A DNA stretch of 64,000 bases from Stichopus chloronotus (taxonomy: Eukaryota > Echinodermata > Holothuroidea > Aspidochirotida > Stichopodidae), in assembly GCA_021234535.1 (NCBI GenBank), contig CM037848.1, positions 14,401,444 to 14,465,443 of the forward strand, in the 5' to 3' direction. Of this stretch, positions 12,815 through 24,847 are shown piece by piece (within the stretch, counting starts at the first letter, position 1; each line of letters begins with the position of its first letter). The notes beneath the pieces were generated by a model. That model was given only the letters and a program-made list of their open reading frames with translations, was not told the origin of the DNA and searched no databases. A program made the translations under genes and the position numbers.

Positions 12815-14799
12815 CTGCAAGAAAAGAAAAAAAAAGCAAGAAGAAAAAAAAAGAAAAAAATGACAACATGTTGATGCACTTTATTCGTCAAACAGAGAAT
12901 AGATCTAAACATATTTTGGATTCCCGAATCACATCCGTGGAATATTTCTTTCGTCGAGACCAAAAAAAAAAAAAAAACCTCGGGTGAGTTCAATTCAGTG
13001 GTGTATTACACAAGTGGTATCACTTTCTCACTCCCCGACTTATGATGTTCTTGAATAACTTACACGTGACATTTCAACTTGGATTATGGTGATTCGGTGC
13101 TCTCAAATTCAGTGATTCAGTTAGAGTTACTCTTTACTGTACATGTATGTGCTAAATTCAGTCGGTTTCATTAGACTCTCCTCGGAGACAGTGGTTCTCA
13201 TTCCACAGTGACGTTAACAATAAGTGACTCTTATCTCTCCGCGTGCCTCCCTCATTTGACTGACAACCAACTGCATTCTTTGTACATAGTGTACAGAAGT
13301 AGTTCTCATGCACACTGACCTATTGTCTTGTCTATAGCTGTAAGCAAGGACACTCAGAGTAACAGAGTAAGGCAGCTCTATGGATGCTCGGGAGGCAAGA
13401 TTTAGGTAGTGAATATTCACAATGGTGAGTTCATTAACTTTTTGTTATATTTATGGGTTTTATTCGGAAGTTCAGAGAGAGTGTAACTTACATTAAGGGG
13501 TTAATTTAAATTATTAGATTATTGTACATTGACAGTCTTACTGTAATCACTGTTAAGTGAGTCGACTTCAAGTAATGGGTTGGTTAGGAGCTTTTGTATA
13601 CAGGTCTTCTTACATTGGTGTGATTTAGTAATAGGTCATGAACGCTGACTGAGGCTGAACGACGCTTATCTCAGTTCCTGCCAGCCCTATTCAAGGTTTG
13701 CGGGGCCGATGGTTGCAGGCAGATTCCCGTCAGTGACAAGTTGTGAATAGCTAGAATAGATGCTTAATCAGTATTTATAATTGGCTGATGCATACATACT
13801 TTGGTAGGCCTATGTAGTCTAAGAGCGCTTCCACAAATTCCAAGAAGTAACTTGGGTAAATACTTAGGAAAATTATGAAAAAGCTTTTCTTCTATGTTCA
13901 TGAATAAAGGAAAAAATTGATGCACCCTCCATTAAGTTTTGCATGAAATCTTAGCGTCTGGCTCATCAGTGGGCGCCATGAAAGCGTAAGTTCAATAACC
14001 TTTATTTTCACAATATTTAAAGGTTTATCTATCTCTTTCTTGCTGGTGTCAAATTTCAAGTTTAAATAAGTTCGTCAATTTCAATCAGAAACAAAGAGTT
14101 ATCTCATTGATTTGTGTCATTTTTAAATGACTATATTTGGAACTTAACTGACGGCACCTACGTATAACAGCGTGATAATGGGGAGGGGACGGGTGACGTA
14201 GAAGGCTAGTAGGTAGAAGGAAAAAAATGAAGAAAAGTTATGAGGATAAAGACTGAGGTAAAAGTGAAAGCAAAGGTAGAGGGAAATGCAAGTTTGAGCA
14301 ATTTCAGTGCCCCTCATCCAGGACATGGTGGCCCATATTTGATAACTGTCCAGTGATTGCCCATAGTTTAGCCTTCAAAATTCAAGAAAGTATTGCAGTG
14401 TTTATCGGGAAATGAACAAAAGTTACTTTGCTATTATAGTGAAAACTTGCTCCCAATAATGTAAGGGGAAGGGTTATCCATGAGAATATCGAAACCAATT
14501 CCTGGAGCTTACTTGTTTAACCCCAAAAGGGCGATTTCCTGCGATCTACGGACTATTTCCATTGAAAAACTTCCAGGAACCCCCTGCGACAGCGTGTGGT
14601 GGCCCTGCCCCTTAGAAAGTCTTCGAACAATTTTACCCATAGTCTAAAATTCTGGGTGCGCCACTGCAGTAGGCGTCTACTGTATTTTCGAATCCCACTG
14701 TATTACACTCGTCGAGCCTCCTCATTCATGTCGCAGGGCTTCTAGCTACTGCGACCTGGGACGCACGTCTATTTACAATTTCATCGCATATCTGACAGT

Positions 14800-15095
14800 T
14801 TTGTCCAATCAGAGTCATGGGAAGAGACAGGTGACGTTTTTTATCCAATCAGAGTACGAGAAAGTGACAGATGCCAATTTAAATTAGTCATAGGTGGATT
14901 TAAATTTACATATGACAGTTTCTTCCAATCAGAATTCTAGGAGCTGTCATCATCCCTCTGTTGTACAATAGAATTACGAGAAACTGACAGATGCCGATTT
15001 AAATTGACATATGTCGATTTCTTGTGGATGACTATTTCATCCAATGAGATTGCGAGAAACTGACATATGACGACTTAATTAGACATATATCAATT
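14800..15095. repeat. Degenerate CCAAT-containing repeat
   Basis: About five units of the form TCCAATCAGAxTACGAGAAA CTGACAGATG with ATTTAAATTxACATATG between, starting near 14804, 14843, 14925, 14960 and 15040. Confidence 0.6.
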
Positions 15096-15299
15096 TCTAG
15101 ACTTATGGCACGCTAGGCGCACCATACACGTCGAGACTCTGTACCCCTCAGACCCCATGCAAGACGTCACTGCTGAAAAATTCGCCAAAGTTGTCCTCCT
15201 TTTACGATCCTGAGTGACTCGATCTCGTCTATTTTGTGACGAGTTTGAAGGAAATCATTTTATGCCGCCAATACGTCTAACTAGCTTCGTTAGTCATGT

Positions 15300-15533
15300 A
15301 TCTATCTACGAAAGCCTATTGGTGCCATGTATGTAAATATTTCTATTCTGTAATAACAGATTAATAATCTGTAATTACAGATTAATAATATATAATTACA
15401 GATTATTAGTATGTAATTACAGATTAGTAATCTGTTAATACAGATTAATAATCTGTTAATACAGAGTGTTAATCTGTTATTACAGATTAATTTTATTTCT
15501 TGTAGATGGCACTAATAGCCTTTCGTATCTATC
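15300..15533. mobile_element. Small fold-back element with palindromic core
   Basis: The ends are inverted copies: left ACGAAAGCCTATTGGTGCCA and right TGGCACTAATAGCCTTTCGT. The interior is an array of CTGTAATTACAG / ATTAATAAT palindromic units. No coding capacity, so a non-autonomous hairpin-forming element. Confidence 0.75.
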
Positions 15534-16031
15534 CCCACAGTTACTGGAGATGTAAGAATTCGCGTTTTTTAAAAGTTAAAGGTCCAAGCAAAATGACGAA
15601 ATGCAAGTTCTCCAGGGGTCTCTCACACTTGCGATTCCCCCCCCCCCCCCATATTGGCGTACAAAGTTGGTAAGGAAATTGATCCATGGGAATGGTAACA
15701 CAATTCATGTATTGCATACGCCATTGTATCACACTATACCAACGAAGTTCAAACAGTCAGGTTTGTATTGCAGTACAATCAATACTAAAAGGTTCAAATG
15801 ACAATATAGTGTATCAAATAACAAGGCAGAGGAAGCAGCCACCGACAAGTTTACAAGGTTAAATAGTGTTAATGTTTTTTTTTAAGTTTAAATTTGTTAA
15901 ATTTTTTTAAGATAGTTGAATATAGCTTAGTATAATCGTCTTTCACCCCTTTCCTGACACTTATGTCGTTCCACAGTGCATTGCTATTTTGTCGAATCGT
16001 GTAAACTAAACCGAGCTCATACATTACGTAC

Positions 16032-16191
16032 ATCCTGCTCACGAAATGACTTCCAGTAATGGTAGACGAATTCTTGCTCTTCCATTGAGTGTATAGATAC
16101 CAGATCCGCGAGATCTCGCAGATGTTCTTCGGTGCTGAAAAGGCGGCAAAAGTTGAGGGCATCGTACCAGGAAACTTCCTCTGCAAAGTAC
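16032..16191 (-). CDS. L2 exon 2: CTLD first half
   Basis: Internal exon of 160 nt with acceptor tgcacag|G and donor GAT|gtacgt. It reads YFAEEVSWYDALNFCRLFST, EEHLRDLADLVSIHSMEEQE, FVYHYWKSFREQD. It differs from L1 exon 2 at three bases in 160; the last 110 or so coding bases are identical in L1, L2 and L4, silent positions included. This is the shortest exon 1 to exon 2 distance of the array (1.57 kb). Confidence 0.88.
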
Positions 16192-17756
16192 CTGTGCACG
16201 TAATGATAGGCAATAGATTAGAGAAATTTGTTGATCGAAAAATCGAAAAAAGCTGATCCACCCAATGATTCACTGAGAAATGGGTGGAGGGGGGTTGCAG
16301 GGTGGACTAGATCGTAACCAGACAACTTCCCCGAGGACAATTACCATGCACTTAGACCTTGCACCACCCCCGGACCTTGTACCCCCCGGACAATCACCTC
16401 TTGGACAAGTTCCCCTGAAAAATCTAACCCTGACATTTTCTTAGTGGAAAATATCCACCTTGGATGACTCCCCAACCTGACGTCTTCTATCAAGGGAAAT
16501 GTTTCAGATGAAGTTGCTCATAAAATGTTAAGTTATACAGGATCTGTCAGCATCGTGTCCTACACTGGTGGTACTTCGCACATTACGGACTGACAAAACA
16601 TTGCGCATGCCCAGAAAGAAAAACAATCTCTAGACAAAGAACGTAATTAGGGCCACCTCATTTCTGTATCTGAGTTGGCAAAACTCAGTGAAATCAAACG
16701 TAAATTGTTGTCGTTAAGGAGCAACTCTTTTTTTTTTTTACTCATCCAGTTCATCGAACATGTCTTCCAAACACCAAATTCATGTCCAAATGGATCAAAA
16801 GTGCAAAATTCAAGTTTTTTTTCGTAACAATGGTTGTGTTGCAAGTGTTTATTTCTTTGGATGTTGGGAAGAATATCGTTTGACATGTACGTGATGGAAA
16901 TATGAATTTTTGACAAAATGAATCGAAGTGGAAGCTCCATAGTAGATCACCAGAGCGAAGCCTAATGATCATTATCATTTAAGTAACGGTGGCGCTACAG
17001 CATTGTCAAAATCGTCTCACCCCCCCCCCCCCCCCCCCCACGTATAATCCCGGCTGAAAGTGTTACTCACATGAATACTTGAAACATCTGTCTAGTATTA
17101 CAACGCAGGTAAAGTTTTCAAATTAAAAAGTTTAGATGATAATCAGAAAATAAACTGATTAGAAGAAAAATATGCATTAAACTCAAGATTTAATTTTCAA
17201 AGTATAAAATACCGCAAGTACAATGTCTTCAAGGGGCCGATGCAATAACGTTTCAAGGGGCACGGGATTTCTTAAAAAAAAAAACCTGACAGACGTACAT
17301 ATAATCTCTAAACATTAGCTCATCACAAAAGTAATACTGATTTTCAAGAAAGTTACATAATGAGGCCTAGGCTTTTAACTTTGGGTTGTCATGAATTATC
17401 CTTTTAGACGAACGTATATCATTGACCATATCACAATTAAATGAGGGACGTGAATTGTTTTCCTCTGTAAAATTTTGGTCTCTGGTTTCAATTTTGCCCC
17501 ATTACTTCCATCGATGTTTGTTACCTAAGAAAAGACGATTGAGCACAGTCACAATCAGAAAGTGACTCCAGATGTATGTAACTACAAGTAAAAAGTAATG
17601 CCCAAGAAGAATGAAATCTTTCGATACTTAAAAGTAATATCAATGTTTTCCAGGGAACATAAATCGATACTTTTATGGCACAATACATGAGTTTAAGTAA
17701 AGATAGTTCGATTGATTGGAAGAGAGAAAACATGAGCACTTGAAAAAAAGTCTAAC
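16192..17756. other. L2 intron 1
   Basis: Shares GCTGATCCACCCAATG near exon 2 with L3 and has a 20-base C run at 17020-17039. No other feature seen. Confidence 0.5.
17020..17039. repeat. 20-base C run
   Basis: Longest of many G or C homopolymers here; others are at 7300-7316 (G), 9298-9316 (C), 18832-18846 (C), 44180-44195 (C), 46969-46982 (C) and 54733-54747 (G). Confidence 0.95.
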
Positions 17757-17884
17757 CTGTAGCAGTGGTTTTTCCACGGTACCCAGAATAATGGACAAGG
17801 TTCCAGGCAACTGTCGGCCGAGGTTTCACTTGCAATGACAAGTATCGATACCGCAGCAGGAATCAGTAAACCTGACAGCAACAT
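17757..17884 (-). CDS. L2 exon 1: signal peptide and start of CTLD (subfamily A)
   Basis: First coding exon of a 180-aa predicted secreted CTLD protein (exons 17884-17757, 16191-16032, 12814-12560). It codes 42 residues plus AG of a split Arg. MLLSGLLIPAAVSILVIAS is a signal peptide, then DSCLEPCPLFWVPWKNHCYR. The donor is ACAG|gttaga. An in-frame Met 13 codons upstream (17923) exists here and in L4 but not in L1 or L3, so the MLLS start is chosen. Immediately upstream lies a six-copy 33-bp repeat that replaces a single-copy element in the other A genes. Confidence 0.86.
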
Positions 17885-17952
17885 TGTCCCCTTTGTTACA
17901 GCTGTCAGTAGAAACTGTATCATCCTCGAACGAGTGTCTCCGACGAGTGGAT

Positions 17953-18150
17953 AGCATATGAAATGTCCTGGCTATGTATTACTGTAGCATATGAAATGTC
18001 CTGGCTATGTATTACTGTAGCATATGAAATGTCCTGGCTATGTATTATTGTAGCATATGAAATGTCCTGGCTATGTATTACTGTAGCATATGAAATGTCC
18101 TGGCTATGTATTACTGTAGCATATGAAATGTCCTGGCTATGTATTACTGT
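17953..18150. repeat. 33-bp tandem repeat, six copies, upstream of L2
   Basis: Unit AGCATATGAAATGTCCTGGC + TATGTATTACTGT. Six copies fill 198 bases exactly. Only the third differs, by one base. It lies 69-266 bp before the L2 start codon. L1, L3 and L4 have one related copy at the same place. The open + strand frame (11 residues repeated six times) is a by-product of the 33-bp period. Confidence 0.95.
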
Positions 18151-18220
18151 ATCAAACCACTTTGAAAATTCAGTTTCTCGTATCCTTCAAAAACGCCCTT
18201 AGCGTTAGGTAACTCTTCTC

Positions 18221-18275
18221 CGCATGCGCAGGCGCATGGGCATGAAACAAGTTAATATCAATCAGTCCTCATATG
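18221..18275 (-). promoter_or_regulatory. L2 conserved 5' flank: GCATGCGCA site
   Basis: CTTCTCCGCATGCGCAGGCGC matches the NRF-1-like site of L1, L3 and L4. Here it lies about 340 bp before the ATG, not 170, because the 33-bp array has been inserted between. The CCAAT position reads CAATCAGTCC, so the box is degraded. Confidence 0.4.
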
Positions 18276-19127
18276 GAATCACATACCTCTCGGCATGTAC
18301 AGCTTAATCGATAAAATGGACTTGCTAGCTTAACCTTACGCTTACTGTTAGAGAAATAGGAAGACAGAAATACAAGAAGAGTTCTTATTTGTAAAAAAGA
18401 TTGTTCTTGCTCGTTAGGGAGTGAGTATATTACAGTATAAACCAGCTGCAAGGCGACAAGATGGTTTGGAGTTGGGCCATGCTTTGAAATGAAAATTTGA
18501 TGTCTTAACCTATGTGCAGATTCATGGTTAATTTGCATTGTGAAAGATTGTGTGTCTCGGTCAACGGTATCAGTCATGAGTTTATTTGAACCTTCATGCC
18601 TGATTTTATTATTATTTTTCTTTCTGTGTGTGTTGTCCGTTAAAAGAAAAACGTAATTCCATAATACTTGATACCTGAAACATGGCGACAAAGCGATCGA
18701 GGCGGTTCAGTTCAGACAGTTTTCCCTGAGTGAAACTTTTGGGAGGGTGTACATCATTGTATGGTGCGTGGGCGTTGATTTGTTATTGAAAGAGTATAGG
18801 TGTGGGCATCGAGCTTAAAACCGTATTCAGACCCCCCCCCCCCCCCATGACCGAAAATGGCACTTCCTGAGTGTTCTAAGCTGTATTACACTCAGCCCTA
18901 AAATAGAAATTCATGGGTGGAATTTTTCAATAATGAGGAAAAATCCATCCATAAAAAAATAGTAATACATTTCGGATGGGTTGAGATGATGCAAGAATCA
19001 TAGTTGAATTATGCATCTGCTTTCATTTATTTCTGAGACACTTTGCAACTACTGGGGGCTGAACATACCCCCTACCGTTCTGCCTGCTAAATGCGTATTC
19101 AGACAACAGAGGGTTCAAATGGACTCC

Positions 19128-19320
19128 CAAAAACGGAGCGCCACCATTCTTTGGCCCGCAGTGTACCGAAAAAATGTTTGAGAAAAAATACCCCTCAGAT
19201 TGCAGGAAATGGCGCTCCTAATCCCAGTCTTTCTTGTCCTGTGTATTTCAGCCAAGGTTTTTTTTATTTTTTAGAACACAAGTTAGGAAATTTACGCTTC
19301 CACTAAAAATAATACAGGTT
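19128..19320. repeat. Interspersed repeat (GAGCGCCACCAT family)
   Basis: Shares GGAGCGCCACCAT and CAGATTGCAGGAAATGG with 52378-52620; shorter relatives lie at 2675-2810 and 33930-34000 inside lectin introns. Confidence 0.6.
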
Positions 19321-22300
19321 TTTCCTTTTTTAATTTCAGGTTACGAAAAGTGAAGGGGGAAAATAGATGTGTTGATGTCACCCTCCTATAAGAGAGTAAG
19401 GGCACCTGTCCCCCTCCCCTTGCCCCCCCCCCCCTCCTTGACGCCCATGGTGCAGCGGAATGTTAAGTGAAGAAGGATTTGTTCAGTATGTGATAGTTTC
19501 CTTTAGTATAGTTTGAACACAGTATAGTTTCAGATATGGGTGTCTGGAAAAGTAAGGCCTAGAAGACCCGGAAAACTGAGACCCCCTATAAAAATATTCC
19601 AGCATTACGTCACAGTCCTCGTATTTTACAGACTTTCGACAGTAGGGAACGTAACATTTACGAGCTACATCCATCTAAAACATCCAAAGTGATCTAATGT
19701 ATTTTGTGCTAACTCAATGAGGACAATGAAATTATGATGATAATACGGTCCCTCAAGGAGCACGTGACATATTAATATTTACTTCCCCACTGATTACGTA
19801 ATCGACTGCCTTTGTTGTTAATATGTTGCAGAAAGAGAAAAAATGGAAACATTTCTGGTTACAAAATCAAACAGCAATTGAATTACTGACAAATCATATT
19901 CCAGAGGTCAACAAATAATATCGCGTTGTATTATAAAAGAATTTTCAGTTACCTTTTGATCACACAAACCAATAGTTATATGGCCAAGTAGGTAACTCTT
20001 GCCAGCCTAAAGGACGGAGGACAGGCACTTGTGATGTTTGTAAAAATAAAATTCTAGCCTTTTCCTGTATTCATCCTTATTTCAAGTCAGCTACGAGAAA
20101 GTATCAACCTAATCTCATGGAGCGGAAAAATCACCAGTCTCCGACAGAAGAGAAACTTCATTTTAGTTCAAATTTCATTTCACTGGTCTCATTCAATTTT
20201 AGGATCAAATCAAACTTAAATCGATTGATTTTTGTCCATACTTCCGCAACCAGGAGTTTAAACTTGTGATAGACAAAAAAATCTTACTTTGTTAGCCTTG
20301 CCTCCCTTCCCCCCCCCCTTTCCGTCTCCTCAATCCTCTCTTACCCCCCCCCCTCCTGGCTTTTCCCAATAGTTGACTTACCGTTGGTACAATGTCGGAT
20401 AGACATCAGTTCGAAAATAACAAAAATAACGTTGTGCTAACGTTAGAGACTGAATATGGAGTCAACGTTGGACCCCAACAGATGGCTCCCTATTAAATGA
20501 ATTTTTTAGAGATGTTAGGACCACATAAAGTTGACAGCATTTGTTGGCCAATATAGGGATACAAAATTGATATAAAATTGATGTAAGATACAACTTCAGA
20601 GTACCTGCACACAGTCAAGCTATTCCGAACATACTTGTTTCCATGAAGTACTGGATGTTTATCACACCGGTATGAATGCAAAATGCAATGTACAAAGCTG
20701 ATCACGCACCCTTTAATTGTTTCCAGTTACAACAACGATATTTGCACGAAAGTTGTTTCACACATATCCAGCGTGAGATAAAACCCCAGTACATTCAATT
20801 GCCTAAAGTCCTCGTAATCTAATTGATCTTTAATTTATGGATGAATTACGTTTAGTCCCATCAATTCAGATGCAATAACAAGTTTAAATACTCACGAGCT
20901 CCATTTGCACCTTGAGCCGTGTTACTTTGTTCAAATGCATACTGCGCAATCGTTGGGTGTACTACCTGGGCCCAGCGTAGTGGGGAACTGCCCAACCGTT
21001 AGTTGTTCTAACTCAGGATAATAAAAAGCAATCATCATTTGCATAGAAAGTCCTACACTATTTTTTTCTTTGTTGATAAAAAAGAAAATGATTTTTTGAA
21101 ATTTGATTCATCCTTATTGGTGTGTTGTATGGAAAACGCATTCTCTCCAACTGTCGAGAAGCATACGTTGGCTGAATGTTGACCTAATTAAAAAAACGCC
21201 AAAGGCGACCGTAGATAACATTCGCCAATCAAATGCTAACGTTTGGCCCAAAGTAATTGTCTTGTCTGGGTCACTTCCAAAACATAAACCCCACTGTCAT
21301 GATGATTTTTTACATTTTATGTGTTCCTCTCCTATCTGTTGTGACGGATGTGAATTGCTTTCAGTGAAAACACAAAGTGCGCCCTTATAAAACGACTTTT
21401 GTAGTCTTTTTAAAAATGGTGGGGAGGGGGGAGGAACGAGAAGGGGAAGGGGAAGGGAGTGAAATGAACGGAAGAGTGGATCTCCTGTGAAAAAATAACA
21501 GACATCAATGCATGGATGAAAACAGAAAAATATGTTTTTAACATGCCATAACGTGTAGACGTTTTCTCTGAGTCAGTTAAGTTCTCAAACGTCTTTAATT
21601 GCACCCTGCGTTGCACGGGCCTAAATCTCTAGTCCTCTTCCACCAGGCGGTGAAACTTTCTATTAAGATTACTTCACGTTGCTTTCATTTTGAACTCACT
21701 TTAACATTTCAATTCTCTTGCCTCACTGTATGAAAAAAAAAAAAAAAACACCACTGAAAAGCGAATTTGCTCCCACAGAACATGGCAGTCATCAAAAAGA
21801 TATTTTCTCAAAGATTTCTTAAGATATTTGGCGCGTTACTTGTAACGAGCCCAGCTGATACCATCTGAAGTTACTTCAAAAAAGTTGAACACACTAAACT
21901 CAGACTAGAAGTTTGGATCTTCGATATACCTACATAGCATCATTAGATAATAGAATCGTTTAATATAACTAAATGAAAATTCGGTTTTGCAGTATTTGTC
22001 TATAGGTTTGTGTATGGTTACAAGTTATTAGAAATTAGCAGAGTCTTCATACATTGGGTAGGAGTTAAAAGTTAATACGTTGAACGTAGGTTGCAACTTC
22101 ATGAGACAAAAGCACACACAGTTCGTGTTTGAATGGTGGTGTACTGGTGTATCATTAATTAATTAATTAAGATTGTCCTCTAGATTTGTAGACAAAGCAA
22201 CACAAGACAGGACAAAACCCTATCATTGAAATTTCATCTCACTAACTAGCACAGAAGTCCTGAATAAGTTAATGTTGAACAAGGCAAATTACACCCACAG

Positions 22301-22532
22301 GTCCCCAATCTTAACTAGGCCTACACATAGCAATGAAAGGATCAATTTTCGGATAAGATTTTTTTTTTTTAAATCGGCCATTGATGTGTTTGCTCTCACA
22401 CTTTTCTGGCAAACTGCAAACAGAGAATGGGGTGGGGAGAGTGAGGTGGAGATAGGTGAGGGGAGGGGGGGTGAAATATTCGATTCTGTTACTTAAAGGG
22501 GGAGTGGTCTATGAGTGAACTGCATAGAATGC

Positions 22533-22781
22533 TTAGTAGTGTACTTCTGGACGAGGCATTTTACACATAAACTTAAAATGCCAGTCTTGACTGTCATGAA
22601 CGTCATGCCATTTGCCATGCGCACTGCCAAAGTCATACAACAAGTAGAGCCATTGTGAAGAAGCTGCTTCTTGTCCGTCGTCAAAATTAGTAAAATCTAC
22701 GGAAGAACCGTCGGTCCATTTATGAACACCGTTTACTTCGTCGATCAATCCAATCCAAAGTCCGGGTCTATTTGGTCGATT
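22533..22781 (-). CDS. L3 exon 3: CTLD second half, stop
   Basis: Terminal exon of 82 codons plus stop, with acceptor ttgcag|AATCGA. It has NRPNRPGLWIGLIDEVNGVH, KWTDGSSVDFTNFDDGQEAA, QWLYLLYDFGSAHGKWHDVH and FKFMCKMPRPEVHY. The canonical long-loop EPN/QPD is absent, WND is replaced by WHD, and a single Cys remains. It is very close to L2 exon 3 in the first 75 residues, then the tail differs (EVHY against EQYYQA). Confidence 0.87.
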   Translation of the reverse strand, partial: NRPNRPGLWIGLIDEVNGVHKWTDGSSVDFTNFDDGQEAASSQWLYLLYDFGSAHGKWHDVHDSQDWHFKFMCKMPRPEVHY

Positions 22782-24687
22782 CTGCAAGAAAAGAAACCAA
22801 GGAAAGATATAAACAGAGAAAAATTTTGACAATGGTTCCAATGGCCGTGTAGGACATATCGGTGTTGTCGTTATTCAAATCAGGTCCGTGAAATAGTTCC
22901 ACTAATACCATCTGCAGAGACCTAACCCGTTGCGTTCAGTTTAGAAGTGCCCTACACGCACATTGTGGTATCACTCTCTCTGTCCCAGGTTAATGATGAA
23001 TAACGTACATGAGACCTTGACCTTTGACCACCGACCGACTCCGGATACGATCCGATGGTGATTCCGTGTCTTCTCAAATTCAGTGATTCACTTTGAGGAA
23101 AGTTTACGTCACAGTATACAAGTATCTGCTAAATTTTGGTTGATACATTTTATCGACCTTACCAGTCGGCAAACTGGCTTCATACGAAGGAATAACGCCC
23201 CGTTTACCATATGAATTATTTAGCAATTTAGTATGATGCAATAAGAGCGATCACATTCGAAGATGAATATCGCCCCATCTATGTTTTCTCCTTTCATGAC
23301 TTTTCTTTTCCCATAACATCATACACCTGTGATTAAGCTGGACAAACTTCTAGACAATTATCTCTCAAAGTTTATCACTGCTCACATTAACAGCAAAGGT
23401 AGTCATACGATTCATTACCCTAGTTCATTATCTCTCTCCATACTCTCTAAACAAAAGAATGAAATTCACTCCAGAAAAAAAGAGAGAAAGAGAGTGATCA
23501 CCCGTGGTAAGAGTGAATTTCACCTGAAATGGAATCAGAATTCACTCCAAAGTAAGCGATTTTTTTTTCATGAAATATATAGGTAGACAACTTACTGTCT
23601 TGATCTTCGTTATTTCAACGGTTTGTACCGGGTCTGTTTTTAATGCAAGATCGTCAAGTTCTGTGTTTGGAACAAGTACTCTGCAACGAGTACACACGCG
23701 CGACGGAAATATCGCATGGAACAAGTAGCGCAATTCAATGACTTCAAAATCACAAGAAGTTCCGTTGAACAATCTGTCATCATAGTGATTATAGTGTTTT
23801 TGTTTTGCTAATGTTTCGAATTTTTTTCTTTTTTTATTTATTTAATACAAAATTGCAAAGATCAAGAAGGAATGTGAAGATAGCCTATACGTAAACTTCG
23901 GGAATTTTTCTTTCACTGCGGTTTTCCTTATAAGTCTGTTGCAGTAAAATGTCAGTCCGTAACACAGCTGTTGTAAATTAGCAAGAAATGGTTTATGTTT
24001 TTAAGTGAATAATGCTATTTTTTTTAAATATTGACAGACGATTGCCTAGCTTATGTGCAAAATTAAACCAAAATGAAGCAAGCTGTCCTTGTTGGTGAGC
24101 GCTATTTAAATATGCATTGGAATTCATGTGAGTAAGTCTCTATTAATCCCATGTGACATATCCCCTCCCCCTGCCCAATAATACTGCCCCTATACCTTCC
24201 TTACTAGCCCTCCTGTCTATATAGTTACGAGCCGTTCTTCCAAACTATAATGTATTGACACGATTGGTGTATTACAAGAAAACTTGTCTTATGTGAACAA
24301 AGTTTAAATGTGCCTGCATATCTACTAAGTAATCTTTGGCAGGAAATCATATAGTTTAGTAAATGGAAGAGGCTGCAGTTATTACTGGAGATGATGTTCG
24401 AAGCTTCGATGTTTAGCTGTTTACTAGGTCAATTACAGTACAATCAACGACTAGCGGCAGTCAACGGACAATGTAAGATATCAAGTAACAATGCAGAGGA
24501 ACCATTCACGTCCTGTTTACAAGGTTAAAGAGTGAATATTAAAATATCTAGGACTAAAATTCTTTTATAGGGTACCAATTCCTTACCCCTTCCTCTTTCC
24601 ATCATATCAGTCGATAGCAGGTTATTTCTTTCTGATAGCGTTATGGCGCTTTAACTGTAATACTAAACGAACTCATATATTACGTAC
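22782..24687. other. L3 intron 2
   Basis: The part next to exon 2 (about 24400-24620) is shared with L2 and L4 intron 2. Otherwise I see nothing in it. Confidence 0.5.
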
Positions 24688-24847
24688 ATCCTGCTCAAGA
24701 AATGACTTCCAGTAATGGTAGACGAATTCTTGCTCTTCCATTGAGTGTATAGATACCAGATCCGCGAGATCCCGCAGATCATCTTCGGTGCTGAAAAGGC
24801 GGCAAAAGTTGAGGGCGTCGTACCAGGAAACTTCCTCCGCAAAGTAT
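24688..24847 (-). CDS. L3 exon 2: CTLD first half
   Basis: Internal exon of 160 nt with acceptor cgcag|A (Arg AGA) and donor GAT|gtacgt. It reads YFAEEVSWYDALNFCRLFST, EDDLRDLADLVSIHS, MEEQEFVYHYWKSFLEQD. This is the most divergent of the four subfamily A copies, yet it differs from L2 at only about seven bases. Two of those changes turn EH into DD. Confidence 0.87.

Larger units (their letters stand above)
12815..16031. other. L2 intron 2
   Basis: Contains a CCAAT-rich degenerate repeat (14800-15095), a fold-back element (15300-15533) and, next to exon 2, the intron block shared with L3 and L4. GGGTGCGCCACTG near 14655-14667 resembles a terminus of the 51.8-kb repeat type. No coding signal. 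Confidence 0.55.
17885..22532. other. Between L2 and L3
   Basis: 33-bp array and L2 promoter flank, a C run at 18832-18846, an interspersed repeat at 19128-19320, and the L3 3' flank with the shared downstream block near 22040-22215. A 140-codon open frame on the minus strand at 18269-18691 matches nothing I know and is treated as chance. Confidence 0.5.

Noticed and set aside
15869..16273. 134-codon open frame over L2 exon 2
   Set aside because: It is the wrong frame of a lectin exon; the same shadow frame appears over L1 and L4 exon 2.
17953..18150. 33-bp repeats considered as a CRISPR array
   Set aside because: Copies are head to tail with no unique spacers, in animal DNA with introns.
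17963..18202. Protein of six 11-residue repeats
   Set aside because: Open only because 33 is a multiple of three; sequence is upstream noncoding DNA on the other strand from L2.
18269..18691. 140-codon open frame, minus strand
   Set aside because: No domain or paralogue in the flanks of the other A genes; overlaps the L2 upstream flank; likely chance.
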